This document shows, one piece after another, positions 32,601 to 44,297 of a DNA stretch of 64,000 nt; within the stretch, counting starts at the first letter, position 1, and every line of letters starts with the position of its first letter. The notes under the pieces are model-generated. The model ran no database searches, was not told the origin of the DNA, and was given only the letters and a program-made list of their open reading frames with translations. A program made the translations under genes and the position numbers. Location: assembly GCA_033398695.1 (NCBI GenBank), contig CM065817.1:68808001-68872000 (forward strand). The letters run 5' to 3'. The DNA comes from Orobanche coerulescens. Its lineage: Eukaryota; Streptophyta; Magnoliopsida; Lamiales; Orobanchaceae.

Positions 32601-33060
32601 GTTATTGTTATTTGTGGAATGTGAATTGTATGGCTCGTATTTTTGCACTTTTACTTGCACTAGCAAAACAGTGGAGTTTTGCTAACCCCCGTGTATTCGG
32701 GGGGTGGATGTCTATTTTTGCATTCAGGTTTTGGAGCATAACACAGGGTCGGCACGAAGGATGATGAAAGATGATCGATACTAATCACATGAGGAACCGT
32801 ACATTGTTTATTGGTTCAGTTGTACTTTATTTTCCGCTGCTATATTTTTCCCGTTGTACGGGTGTGGTTGCGTTTTGACCCCTGCGTGGGCATGAGTTGT
32901 ATTTGAGTTGTATGTATTTATTGAAAGACCAAATCGGTCTACTGAGTCATTTTTGCCTTAAAGGCATAGTTGAGTTGTTATATGTTGTTACCAGCCTGGT
33001 AGATCCTTGAGGAAAGGGTCTACGGCGTGTAATATCCCTGAGCGGATTGGGGGTGTTACA
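29684..33060 (+). repeat. LARD LTR b
   Basis: The LTR is 3377 bp from TGTAATACCCG to GGTGTTACA, followed by TGGTATCGGAGC at 33065. It resembles LTR a in U3 (shared CCGTCTGTACCTGGTGCCG) but has three 59-bp GGGTC-AGGACCCC subrepeats (32061, 32120, 32179), as in c and d. The segment near 30250-30300 differs from all other copies. Confidence 0.92.
30285..30453 (+). promoter_or_regulatory. GC palindromes and TATA box, LTR b
   Basis: GGCCGCGGCAC sites near 30289 and 30300 and GTGCCGCGGCAC near 30347 precede TATTTAAGG at 30445-30453. Two sites have drifted to GCCGCTGCTG-like forms. Confidence 0.65.
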
Positions 33061-34801
33061 TAAATGGTATCGGAGCTTAGGTCATGGAAACCTAGGCTGT
33101 CGGGTCAGTGGTGTCAGTTGAGTTTTGTCTTGTAGGATTTTGTCTGACTAAGTCGTGTCGCGACGCGTCGTCTGAGTTTGTTGGTCATGATTGGTATCGT
33201 GGGGCGATCATCATCTTCGTGCGACCTGTGAATGTAAGTCTCCCTTCCTTATATTGTGCCTTGTGTGACACGAGCTATTTGTTTGATTTTGTGTTAAGTG
33301 ATGGAACCTTCATGTAGATTCTTGGTTTCGTGATGCGTTCGTGTGATTCTCTTATTTCGTTTGTATGAGGAGGGTTGTCGTTATTTATGTCTTTTTGACT
33401 GTGATAATTGACTGTTTGTCTTCCCGCAAAAAGACATGTATTGTCTTGACTTTGTACGATTTGATGCGTATATTATAATATGTTTACACGCATATTGTTA
33501 CATGAGCATTATTGAGCATTCTAGCCCATTGAATTATTTTTGAAAACCTTGAGTATCTTAGAAAATAAATTTCGAGACGTACTTTTAAAATGAATCGTTT
33601 TCTCGTGGTACTTCCAAGGTGCCACAATATGTTTCCAAATTCTTCTACCTCGAGGACCAAAATGTTTTGAGATATTTTCAATGTTTTAGAAACACTTATA
33701 CTTAGACCCGAGGGTCGGATATTCTGAAAGTTTTTCACTAAAAGAAAGGTGTCCTCATTTTTGTTCAAATGCAAGATGATTTTCAAAGTCTCGAAAATTA
33801 TGTTTGTTCAACTTTTTGTAAAATGATACTCAAGATCAACTTTTGTTTCCAAACTGTTTTCAAAAGGTGGTTTTCGTTTTTTAAAAACCTATCATTCCTG
33901 TTTGCTGACTGGAAATGCATGTATGGGTTTTCGAACTTTCATTATGGTGTTAATCCCGATTTGTGATTGAATTGGTGGCGTGAGCGTTGAGTCGTTTTCC
34001 ACACATTTGTTGTGTTAGCCCTCTGTGAGAGGTGGGGTGTTGGTATTGAATATTGTCGCCTAGTGGTGATTTCTGCGTTGTCGCGCATGTGCGACCAGTT
34101 AGAGCTTGGTTTGGTATGGCCGTGTGCATCGGTGATCGTTCCATTATGTGTCGGTTGTTTAATGTCTTGTTACCTTGCTCCTATTTTTGTAAATTTCGTG
34201 GATGAGGTCGGGGGTAATACCTGTACTATTTTGACTTCTGTATTTTCTATTTCTCCAGTTCATCGATTCGCTCATGTTCGTTGACACTTTATGAACTTGT
34301 TCTGTATTTCGGTTTCATCGTCCAAACGAGCTGTGATCTTGTTGTCGGTCGATCTAGTTATCGCTGTGACTTTTTCGAGTTCGGTTCGATTCTTGTGAAC
34401 CTTGTTCGGAAGTGACATCTTTTGGTTCTACTAATTCTTTTATTCGAAGTGGATCGGATTTGGAAGTCCTGTGTTTTCGACTCTGTCGACTCGTTTATGC
34501 TCGTTACCATTTTCTGAACTTTTCCTATCCCTTGCTTTTGTTGATCGAACGAGTGTGGTATTATTTCAGAATAACTCGTTTGTCACTTGTTGGTTTTATT
34601 GTGTTTCTAACGGCGACGTTGTGTTGGTCGTCGTGGAGCGTGTTTTCACGCCGTATATTCCTTTGCGTTGCTTGTAACGTTTCGCCGATGGGCGCAAGTT
34701 ACGCACTTCTTGTGTATCTCATTGAGTTTTTCCTGACGGGATATTTCTCCTCCCTACTTGTTTTAAGTTTCGGGACGAAACTTCTTTTAAGGAGGGTAGA
34801 A
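33061..34801 (+). other. LARD internal region 2
   Basis: The region is 1741 bp from the primer site (33065) to the purine tract (AAGGAGGGTAGAA) before LTR c. It contains the empty CACTA target TAC at 34224. In the parts I compared it matches internal region 3 almost base for base and differs more from internal region 1. No domain is recognisable. Confidence 0.9.
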
Positions 34802-37800
34802 TGTAATACCCGTAATTTCGATTTCCGGTAATTTCTTTTTTTTCGGCGGAAGTCCGTTTTGACGACTCGCCCATGACCGTTTCGTCATTCTGAGAATGAT
34901 TAATTATGCACTTTTTGTCATCCGAGTTCATTTCGGTATCGTTTTGTTGAGTTCCGAGTTTTTAGCGACTTTTCCGCACTTGAGTTCGATTCTTGCGAAT
35001 CTCGTTCGAAACTGCTGTTTCGAGTTTCCCGTAAATCCGTTTAACCTTGTTAGACGTGTTATGAACTTCGGTTTGGTTATTCGATCACGTATCGTGATTT
35101 TCGGACGTTTTGGGCCATTTTCGTAATTTCCCAAAGTTTTGGGTAATTACTTCCGTTGTCGAATTCCGAGCCTTCGGGTGGTCGGAATTGTGTGTTCTCC
35201 TAGCTCTTAGATTCGTCTTTGCGAGTACGTCGTAACCGTATCATCGATTCGTATTCAGGTTCGGGTTTCGGGGTCGTTCGGGCCGTCGGAGTTGGCCCCG
35301 GCCGAGCCATGGCCGGGCAATCTGGGCCCAGGCCGGCACTGGCCGAGTTACGGCCGGTAGTGCTCGGCAGCTTCTGGCCGAGCAGGCCGTACCGTGGGCC
35401 GCGGCACATGCCGGCAGGGCCGCGGCACACTCGTGCATTTTTTCGGCCAAACTGCTCAGCACAGTGCCGCGGCACATGTCGGCCGGGCCGCGGCACACTG
35501 CCGATCACTGGGCGCAGTTTTGGCCCTGTGCCGCGGCACACTCCCGCTGGGCCGCGGCACACTGTGCAGCCTATTTAAGGTCTGCAGTCGTTTTTTTTGG
35601 CCATTTTTCTCCTTCTTCTCATTCTCTTCCGCGGCTGAGGGTATGCTCATCATGGAGCCATATTGTTTAACAACAAATCCTCGAAGTTATTGAGGTTATA
35701 TCATCAATCAATCATCCTATATCATCCTTTGATCCAGCGAATCAAGGTAATCTTCCTTAGAACCCTAATTTCGTGAATTTGGGGGTTTTTGCATTTTTGT
35801 CCGATTCGTTCCGTGTTGTTGATTAATCCATGATGGGTATGATTAATCTTGGTAGTAGTATTGTGTTTAACATCATTTAATCCATTGTTCTTCGTCGAAT
35901 TGAAGTATATTTCTTGATTTCCTTCGAATCGACTTTTTGGGGGATTTGTCCTCGATCTCGTTTTTCATCCGTTTTTGATGGATCGATTATGGTTAAATGA
36001 TGTTGTTAAACACATTCTATGGATTGTATATCCATATTTCAACTTGGAATTCCGTTTTCGTGTTTTGTCGGGACGATCGTGTTTTTGGCCGTTTTGGGAA
36101 AACACTTGAACATTCGTCGTTCGTTCTTTGAATTCAACGGCTTTGAGTCATGCTATGGAATTCATTTTCATTATTGTTATTGTCCTCCGTAGTTTATTAT
36201 CGCGAGTTGGCATTCGGTGGAGTCGGCGGGTTCGTAGTCGGTTCGTGCCAACCTACTTCGGTCGATTCTCCGCGTTGTGGTTGCTCAAGGCAAGTACCTT
36301 GTCCATACCATTCTTGTTTTGCGGATATGATAATTGGTGATCATCTTGGTGTGTTTGTTTATTCGTTTGAAATGAGTTTTCAAAGGATTCGCTAGCCTCA
36401 TTAAAGGCTCACTTTCAAAACGCGTGTGTTTTGTAATTGTGTGGGTTGTAAGTGACTACATGAATCTTTTGGATATATTTGTTGTTGATGTTGCGCTTGA
36501 TAATGCGTGTGTACGTATAATGCTTCTTTCCGTTGCGTTATGGCTGACGTGCGTGTTGTTATTTGTTCATGTGGTCGTGGGTGACGGATGAATTATGTGA
36601 ATTGGGGTATTATTTTGATAATTGTTATGACGATTCTTGTTTACTTGATGTTTGTGACAATGTGAATACTTGTTGTGAGAGACGTCATATCCGGGAGACT
36701 ACGAGGGCGGGCGTGCGATCTCGGTGCAGTGTCTGTTGCAATGTGCGGCTCCATATGGTTGGTGAACGCCGGTGTTTACGATGCGCGTGCAAGGCGGCTC
36801 TTATGGGAGTGACGCCGGCGCGGTGGACACGGACAAGGTGCGGTGACATGTGGAGTGAACGCCGGTGCACAGCATTTCGGTGGAGCGCTGGAAGGCTTAT
36901 TGTAACGGATATTGAGTGTTTAGCTAAGACCCGTTCTGAACGATTATCGTATTTCAAATTCTTTCGACCCTTTTCAAATGTTGTTCTCGATATAGACCGT
37001 GATTCTTGTTTTTACGAAAGTGTGTTTCAACTCGTTTTTAAAGTGTTGGTATCGGGGTTAATTAACCAAGGACATTTGTGAGATCTCAGGGTTAATTATC
37101 GGGGTCTTGAGCGCTTTTGGGCGGACGAAACGCTGTGTCCTTGATTATTACTGTGTTGTCATTTTGTGTTTTGGGTCGAGGACCCCGTGTGATGTTGTGA
37201 TGTTTGATCTCATGTTGATAATATTTGGATTGGGTCGAGGACCCCGTGTGATGTTGTGATGTTTGATCTCATGTTGATATTATTTGGATTGGGTCGAGGA
37301 CCCCGTGTGATGTTGAGATGTTGTAATTTGTTTAGCTAGCCAGCTCGGGAGGGTCCTTCGAGGCCTCGAGTGGGATTTGTGGCTTCGTCCCGGTCCTAGG
37401 CGATGCGCGTGCGCGATTATGTTTTGTTGATTTTTATGTCTGTCGAGGACACGTGATATTGGGCTCTGGCCCTGTGTATTGTTGTCGGTTTTCTATTTGC
37501 GAAAACAAAAACTTTGGGCTGTGACCCCTGTTGATTTTGGAAAGAGAAGGATTCGGAAATCCTAAATTGTTTTCTATTAAAACTCTCGATGGCATTTTAA
37601 ACTATTTTATAAATTGTTTCCCTTGATTTGTGATCTTTCGGTTTTGGAATGTTTTACCAAACTTATGCCTCGGGAAGTGCTTTTCGTTACGTTTGGAACT
37701 TTGAGGATCCCTGGTTATTGTTATTTGTGGAATGTGAATTGTATGGCTCGTATTTTTGCACTTTTACTTGCACTAGCAAAACAGTGGAGTTTTGCTAACC

Positions 37801-38173
37801 CCCGTGTATTCGGGGGGTGGATGTCTATTTTTGCATTCAGGTTTTGGAGCATAACACAGGGTCGGCACGAAGGATGATGAAAGATGATCGATACTAATCA
37901 CATGAGGAACCGTACATTGTTTATCGGTTCAGTTGTACTTTATTTTCCGCTGCTATATTTTTCCCGTTGTACGGGTGTGGTTGCGTTTTGACCCCTGCGT
38001 GGGCATGAGTTGTATTTGAGTTGTATGTATTTATTGAAAGACCAAATCGGTCTACTGAGTCATTTTTGCCTTAAAGGCATAGTTGAGTTGTTATATGTTG
38101 TTACCAGCCTGGTAGATCCTTGAGGAAAGGGTCTACGGCGTGTAATATCCCTGAGCGGATTGGGGGTGTTACA
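34802..38173 (+). repeat. LARD LTR c
   Basis: The LTR is 3372 bp. It shares with LTR d the U3 stretch AACTGC(TC)AGCACAGTGCCGCGG, a TGTTGTTAAACAC insertion, the CGGGACGATCG variant and the CAACGGCTTTG variant. The part 36580-37110 holds many one- to three-base gaps relative to the other three copies. The 59-bp subrepeat occurs three times near 37176-37300. Confidence 0.92.
35398..35580 (+). promoter_or_regulatory. GC palindromes and TATA box, LTR c
   Basis: This is the best preserved set: GGCCGCGGCACA (35398), GGGCCGCGGCACAC (35418), GTGCCGCGGCAC (35465), GGGCCGCGGCACAC (35486), GTGCCGCGGCAC (35529) and GGGCCGCGGCACAC (35549). TATTTAAGG follows at 35572-35580. Confidence 0.75.
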
Positions 38174-39914
38174 TAAATGGTATCGGAGCTTAGGTCATGG
38201 AAACCTAGGCTGTCGGGTCAGTGGTGTCAGTTGAGTTTTGTCTTGTAGGATTTTGTCTGACTAAGTCGTGTCGCGACGCGTCGTCTGAGTTTGTTGGTCA
38301 TGATTGGTATCGTGGGGCGATCATCATCTTCGTGCGACCTGTGAATGTAAGTCTCCCTTCCTTATATTGTGCCTTGTGTGACACGAGCTATTTGTTTGAT
38401 TTTGTGTTAAGTGATGGAACCTTCATGTAGATTCTTGGTTTCGTGATGCGTTCGTGTGATTCTCTTATTTCGTTTGTATGAGGAGGGTTGTCGTTATTTA
38501 TGTCTTTTTGACTGTGATAATTGACTGTTTGTCTTCCCGCAAAAAGACATGTATTGTCTTGACTTTGTACGATTTGATGCGTATATTATAATATGTTTAC
38601 ACGCATATTGTTACATGAGCATTATTGAGCATTCTAGCCCATTGAATTATTTTTGAAAACCTTGAGTATCTTAGAAAATAAATTTCGAGACGTACTTTTA
38701 AAATGAATCGTTTTCTCGTGGTACTTCCAAGGTGCCACAATATGTTTCCAAATTCTTCTACCTCGAGGACCAAAATGTTTTGAGATATTTTCAATGTTTT
38801 AGAAACACTTATACTTAGACCCGAGGGTCGGATATTCTGAAAGTTTTTCACTAAAAGAAAGGTGTCCTCATTTTTGTTCAAATGCAAGATGATTTTCAAA
38901 GTCTCGAAAATTATGTTTGTTCAACTTTTTGTAAAATGATACTCAAGATCAACTTTTGTTTCCAAACTGTTTTCAAAAGGTGGTTTTCGTTTTTTAAAAA
39001 CCTATCATTCCTGTTTGCTGACTGGAAATGCATGTATGGGTTTTCGAACTTTCATTATGGTGTTAATCCCGATTTGTGATTAAATTGGTGGCGTGAGCGT
39101 TGAGTCGTTTTCCACACATTTGTTGTGTTAGCCCTCTGTGAGAGGTGGGGTGTTGGTATTGAATATTGTCGCCTAGTGGTGATTTCTGCGTTGTCGCGCA
39201 TGTGCGACCAGTTAGAGCTTGGTTTGGTATGGCCGTGTGCATCGGTGATCGTTCCATTATGTGTCGGTTGTTTAATGTCTTGTTACCTTGCTCCTATTTT
39301 TGTAAATTTCGTGGATGAGGTCGGGGGTAATACCTGTACTATTTTGACTTCTGTATTTTCTATTTCTCCAGTTCATCGATTCGCTCATGTTCGTTGACAC
39401 TTTATGAACTTGTTCTGTATTTCGGTTTCATCGTCCAAACGAGCTGTGATCTTGTTGTCGGTCGATCTAGTTATCGCTGTGACTTTTTCGAGTTCGGTTC
39501 GATTCTTGTGAACCTTGTTCGGAAGTGACATCTTTTGGTTCTACTAATTCTTTTATTCGAAGTGGATCGGATTTGGAAGTCCTGTGTTTTCGACTCTGTC
39601 GACTCGTTTATGCTCGTTACCATTTTCTGAACTTTTCCTATCCCTTGCTTTTGTTGATCGAACGAGTGTGGTATTATTTCAGAATAACTCGTTTGTCACT
39701 TGTTGGTTTTATTGTGTTTCTAACGGCGACGTTGTGTTGGTCGTCGTGGAGCGTGTTTTCACGCCGTATATTCCTTTGCGTTGCTTGTAACGTTTCGCCG
39801 ATGGGCGCAAGTTACGCACTTCTTGTGTATCTCATTGAGTTTTTCCTGACGGGATATTTCTCCTCCCTACTTGTTTTAAGTTTCGGGACGAAACTTCTTT
39901 TAAGGAGGGTAGAA
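38174..39914 (+). other. LARD internal region 3
   Basis: The region is 1741 bp, with the primer site at 38178 and the empty CACTA target TAC at 39337. Over the parts compared it is nearly identical to internal region 2 (for example GATTAAATT at 39078 against GATTGAATT). This points to a recent duplication of an internal-plus-LTR unit. Confidence 0.9.
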
Positions 39915-42900
39915 TGTAATACCCGTAATTTCGATTTCCGGTAATTTCTTTTTTTTCGGCGGAAGTCCGTTTTGACGACTCGCCCATGACCGTTTCGTCA
40001 TTCTGAGAATGATTAATTATGAACTTTTTGTCATCCTAGTTCATTTCGGTATCGTTTTGTTGAGTTCCGAGTTTTTAGCGACTTTTCCGCACTTGAGTTC
40101 GATTCTTGCGAATCTCGTTCGAAACTGCTGTTTCGAGTTTCCCGTAAATCCGTTTAACCTTGTTAGACGTGTTATGAACTTCGGTTTGGTTATTCGATCA
40201 CGTATCGTGATTTTCGGACGTTTTGGGTCATTTTCGTAATTTCCCAAAGTTTTGGGTAATTACTTCCGTTGTCGAATTCCGAGCCTTCGGGTGGTCGGAA
40301 TTGTGTGTTCTCCTAGCTCTTAGATTCGTCTTTGCGAGTACGTCGTAACCATATCATCGATTCGTATTCAGGTTCGGGTTTCGGGGTCGTTCAGGCCGTC
40401 GGAGTTAGCCCCGGCCGAGCCATGGCCGGGCAATCTGGGCCCAGGCCGGCATTGGCCGAGTTACGGCCGGTAGTGCTCGGCAGCTTCTGGCCGAGCAGAC
40501 CGTACCGTGGGCCGCGGCACATGCCGGCAGGGCCGCGGCACACTCGTGCATTTTTGACCAAACTGCAGCACAGTGCCGCGGCACATGTCGGCCGGCCGCG
40601 TACACCGCCGATCATTTGGCGCGATTTTGGCCTGTGCCGCGGCACACTCATTGGGCGCGGCACACTGTGCGGCTATTTAAGGTCTGCATGCGTTTTTGGC
40701 CATTTTTCTCCTTCTTCTCATTCTCTTCCGCGGTGAGGTATGCTCATCATGGAGCCATATTGTTTAACAACAAATCCTCGAAGTTATTGAGGTTATATCA
40801 TCAATCAATCATCCTATATCATCCTTTGATCCAATGAATCAAGGTAATCTTCCTTAGAACCCTAATTTCGTGAATTTGGGGGTTTTTGCATTTTGTCCGA
40901 TTCGTTCCGTGTTGTTGATTAATCCATGATGGGTATGATTAATCTTGGTAGTAGTATTGTGTTTAACATCATTTAATCCATTGTTCTTCGTCGAATTGAT
41001 GTCTATTTGTTGATTTCCTTCGAATCGTCTTTTTGGTTGATTTGTCCTCGATCTCGTTTTTCATCCGTTTTTGATGGATCGATTATGGTTAAATGATGTT
41101 GTTAAACACATTCTATGGATTGTATATCCATATTTCAACTTGGAATTCCGTTTTCGTGTTTTGTCGGGACGATCGTGTTTTTGGCCGTTTTGGGAAAACA
41201 CTTGAACATTCGTCGTTCGTTCTTTGAATTCAACGGCTTTGAGTCATGCTATGGAATTCATTTTCATTATTGTTATTGTCCTCCGTAGTTTATTATCGCG
41301 AGTTGGCATTCGGTGGAGTCGGCGGGTTCGTAGTCGGTTCGTGCCAACCTACTTCGGTCGATTCTCCGCGTTGTGGTTGCTCAAGGCAAGTACCTTGTCC
41401 ATACCATTCTTGTTTTGCGGATATGATAATTGGTGATCATCTTGGTGTGTTTGTTTATTCGTTTGAAATGAGTTTTCAAAGGATTCGGCTAGCCTCATTA
41501 AAGGCTCACTTTCAAAACGCGTGTGTTTTGTAATTGTGTGGGTTGTAAGTGACTACATGAATCTTTTGGATATATTTGTTGTTGATGTTGCGCTTGATAA
41601 TGCGTGTGTACGTATAATGCTTCTTTCCGTTGCGTTATGGCTGACGTGCGTGTTGTTATTTGTTCATGTGGTCGTGGACTGACGGATGAATTATGTGAAT
41701 TGGGGTATTATTTTGATAATTGTTATGACGATTACTGTTTACTTGATGTTTGTGACAATGTGAATACTTGTTGTGAGAGACGTCATATCCGGGAGACTCT
41801 GAGGGCGGGGCGTGCGATCTCCGGTCTGGTGTACGCTGCAATGTGCGGCTCCATATGGTTGGTGAACGCCGGTGTTTACCTGATGCGCGTGCAAGGGGCG
41901 GCTCTTATGGGAGTGACGCCGGCGCGGTGGACACGGACAAGGTGCGGCTGACATGTGGAGTGAACGCCGGTGCACAGGCATTTCAGTGGAGGCGCCTGGA
42001 AGGCTTATTGGTAACGGATATTGAGTGTTTAGCTAAGACCCCGTTACCGAACGATTATCGTATTTCAAATTCTTTCGACCCTTTTCAAATGTTGTTCTCG
42101 ATATAGACCGTGATTCTTGTTTTCTGAAAGTGTGTTTCAACTCGTTTTTAAAGTGTTGGTATCAGGGTTAATTAACCAAGGACATTTGACGAGATCTCCG
42201 AGGGTTAATTATCAGGGGTCTTGAGCAGTTTTTGGGCGGACGAAACGCTGTGTCCTTGATTATTACTGTGTTGTCATTTTGTGTTTTGGGTCGAGGACCC
42301 CGTGTGATGTTGTGATGTTTGATCTCATGTTGATAATATTTGGATTGGGTCGAGGACCCCGTGTGATGTTGTGATGTTTGATCTCATGTTGATATTATTT
42401 GGATTGGGTCGAGGACCCCGTGTGATGTTGAGATGTTGTAATTTGTTTAGCTAGCCAGCTCGGGAGGGTCCTTCGAGGCCTCGAGTGGGATTTGTGGTTT
42501 CGTCCCGGTCCTAGGCGATGCGCGTGCGCGGTTATGTTTTGTTGATTTTTATGTCTGTCGAGGACACGTGATATTGGGCTCTGGCCCTGTGTATTGTTGT
42601 TGGTTTTCTATTTGCGAAAACAAAACCTTTGGGCTGTGACCCCTGTTGATTTTGGAAAGAGAAGGATTCGGAAATCCTAAATTGTTTTCTATTAAAACTC
42701 TCGATGGCATTTTAAACTGTTTTATAAATTGTTTCCCTTGATTTGTGATCTTTCGGTTTTGGAATGTTTTACCAAACTTATACCTCGGGAAGTGCATTTC
42801 GTTACGTTTGGAACTTTGAGGATCCCTGGTTATTGTTATTCGTGGAATGTGAATTGTATGGTTGGTATTTTTGCACTTGTACTTGCCTAGCAAAACAGTG

Positions 42901-43285
42901 GAGTTTTGCTAACCCCCGTGTATTCGGGGGGTGGATGTCTATTTTTGCATTCAGGTTTTGGAGCATAACACAGGGTCGGCACGAAGGATGATGAAAGATG
43001 ATCGATACTAATCACATGAGGAACCGTACATTGTTTATCGGTTCAGTTGTACTTTATTTTCATTGCTATATTTTTCCGTTATGCAGGTGTGGTTGCGTTT
43101 TGACCCCTGCGTGGGCATGAGTTGTATTTGAGTTGTATGTATTTATTGAAAGACCAAATCGGTCTACTGAGTCATTTTAGCCTTAAAGGCATAGTTGAGT
43201 TGTTATATGTTGTTACCAGCCTGGTAGATCCTTGAGGAAAGGGTCTACGGCGTGTAATATCCCTGAGCGGATTGGGGGTGTTACA
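39915..43285 (+). repeat. LARD LTR d (3'-most)
   Basis: The LTR is 3371 bp and ends TGTTACA beside the right copy of AAATC. It is near-identical to LTR c over long stretches but has its own small losses in the GC-rich U3 (40550-40740). Three 59-bp subrepeats lie near 42290-42420. Confidence 0.92.
40510..40682 (+). promoter_or_regulatory. GC palindromes and TATA box, LTR d
   Basis: GGCCGCGGCACA (40511), GGCCGCGGCACAC (40532), GTGCCGCGGCAC (40575) and GTGCCGCGGCAC (40634) precede TATTTAAGG at 40674-40682. Other sites have lost bases. Confidence 0.7.
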
Positions 43286-44133
43286 AAATCAGCCTTTGGA
43301 TTCTGAGATTGAGGTGGCCTCTTCTTTTCATTCTTAAACCAGCGTTGGCCTTGTCGTTGGGCAAATTGCCGCCGAACCTCTTGTGCTTGTCGAATCCTCA
43401 GTTCTGCCTATTCTGCGACCAATGCTCTCTCAGCAACTATTGAATAAGTCGTTCCTTGAATTCCTGCCATGCTGACATCTCTATATAGCTCCGGTCTCAA
43501 GCCTTCAAGGAACCTCTCCACTTTTAGTGTTTCCATGCTAACCATATGCTCAGCAAACCTGGACAGCATTTCGAATTTACAAATGTAGTCTGAAACCGTC
43601 ATGCTTCCTTGTTTCAACTGTATAAATTCGTTCATCTTCATTGCACAAACAGGAGCTGTAAAGTACTTATTTCTGAAGAGTTCCTTGAACTTAGCCCAAG
43701 TCATTGTTGCCACATTTTTAATAGCGCTTATCGCATCCCACCAATGACCTGCACTGCCCTGTAACATGAAGGATGCACAAAGTACCTTGTTCTCTTCAGA
43801 AACCTTACTATATTGGACAATGTTTTCTATAGTACTTAGTCAATCCTCTGCTTCTGTAGGATCCACTACGCTCTCAAATGTTGGGGGATTCAACTTCCTG
43901 AACCTTCCTCAATCTAATTCAACTTGTTCTACTCGAGGTGGTGGTCGATTCATATCATCTCCCTGCTGTCCTCGCATGTCTCTTTGTTGGATGAGTTGTT
44001 GGATTGGTTGAGATTGCCTTTCTACTAGTTCAGTCAATCGACCGATGATCAGATCACGATTAGAACTTGTGGACGTCATATCTGGATCTTGTGTTCTACC
44101 CCCATCACTGCCTTCAGTTCTTATTCTCGGCAT
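43286..44133 (-). pseudogene. Gag, N-terminal and core part, minus-strand gypsy element
   Basis: Reading leftward from Met at 44133, MPRIRTEGSDGG leads a polar Gln/Arg-rich region. The retrotransposon gag core follows, with AGHWWDAI, TWAKFKELFRNKYF and a QGSMTVSDY block. Stops near 43910, 43840 and 43408 interrupt it. The second and third stand where Trp and Gln are usual. The frame continues through RQAQEVRRQFAQRQGQRW until the LARD insertion at 43286. Its zinc knuckles and protease continue at 20651 on the other side of the array. Confidence 0.87.
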
Positions 44134-44283
44134 TATTTTCTAGTTATGACTGATCCATATATCATATGGTCAATATAATTCATGAAATATGAGTGTACAC
44201 AAATAAAACAACACTTACTGGATTTGCTGTGCTCCACATGCTCTGAGCTCGTGTACATGGACAGTCTACAGGGCACAAACCGG
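44134..44283 (-). other. Gypsy 5' leader
   Basis: About 150 bases lie between the primer binding site and the gag start. I see nothing else in them. Confidence 0.7.
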
Positions 44284-44295
44284 GCTCCGATACCA
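44284..44295 (-). promoter_or_regulatory. Primer binding site of the minus-strand gypsy element
   Basis: On the minus strand, TGGTATCGGAGC follows the LTR end GTCGTTTCA (44298) after two bases. It matches the initiator-Met site except for G where A is usual. Confidence 0.85.
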
Positions 44296-44297
44296 CC

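Larger units (their letters stand above)
20652..43285 (+). mobile_element. LARD-like non-autonomous LTR element in a four-LTR tandem array
   Basis: Four LTRs of about 3.37 kb (20652-23979, 29684-33060, 34802-38173, 39915-43285) alternate with three internal regions. AAATC at 20647-20651 and 43286-43290 is the only target duplication and flanks the whole array, so it descends from one insertion into the gag of the minus-strand gypsy element. Each internal region starts with TGGTATCGGAGC and ends with a polypurine tract, and each is 1741 bp once the CACTA element and its extra TAC are removed from the first. I see no gag or pol. Length and lack of coding fit a LARD. The TTTCGGGACGAAA end suggests that a Tekay-like element moved it. 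Confidence 0.92.
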
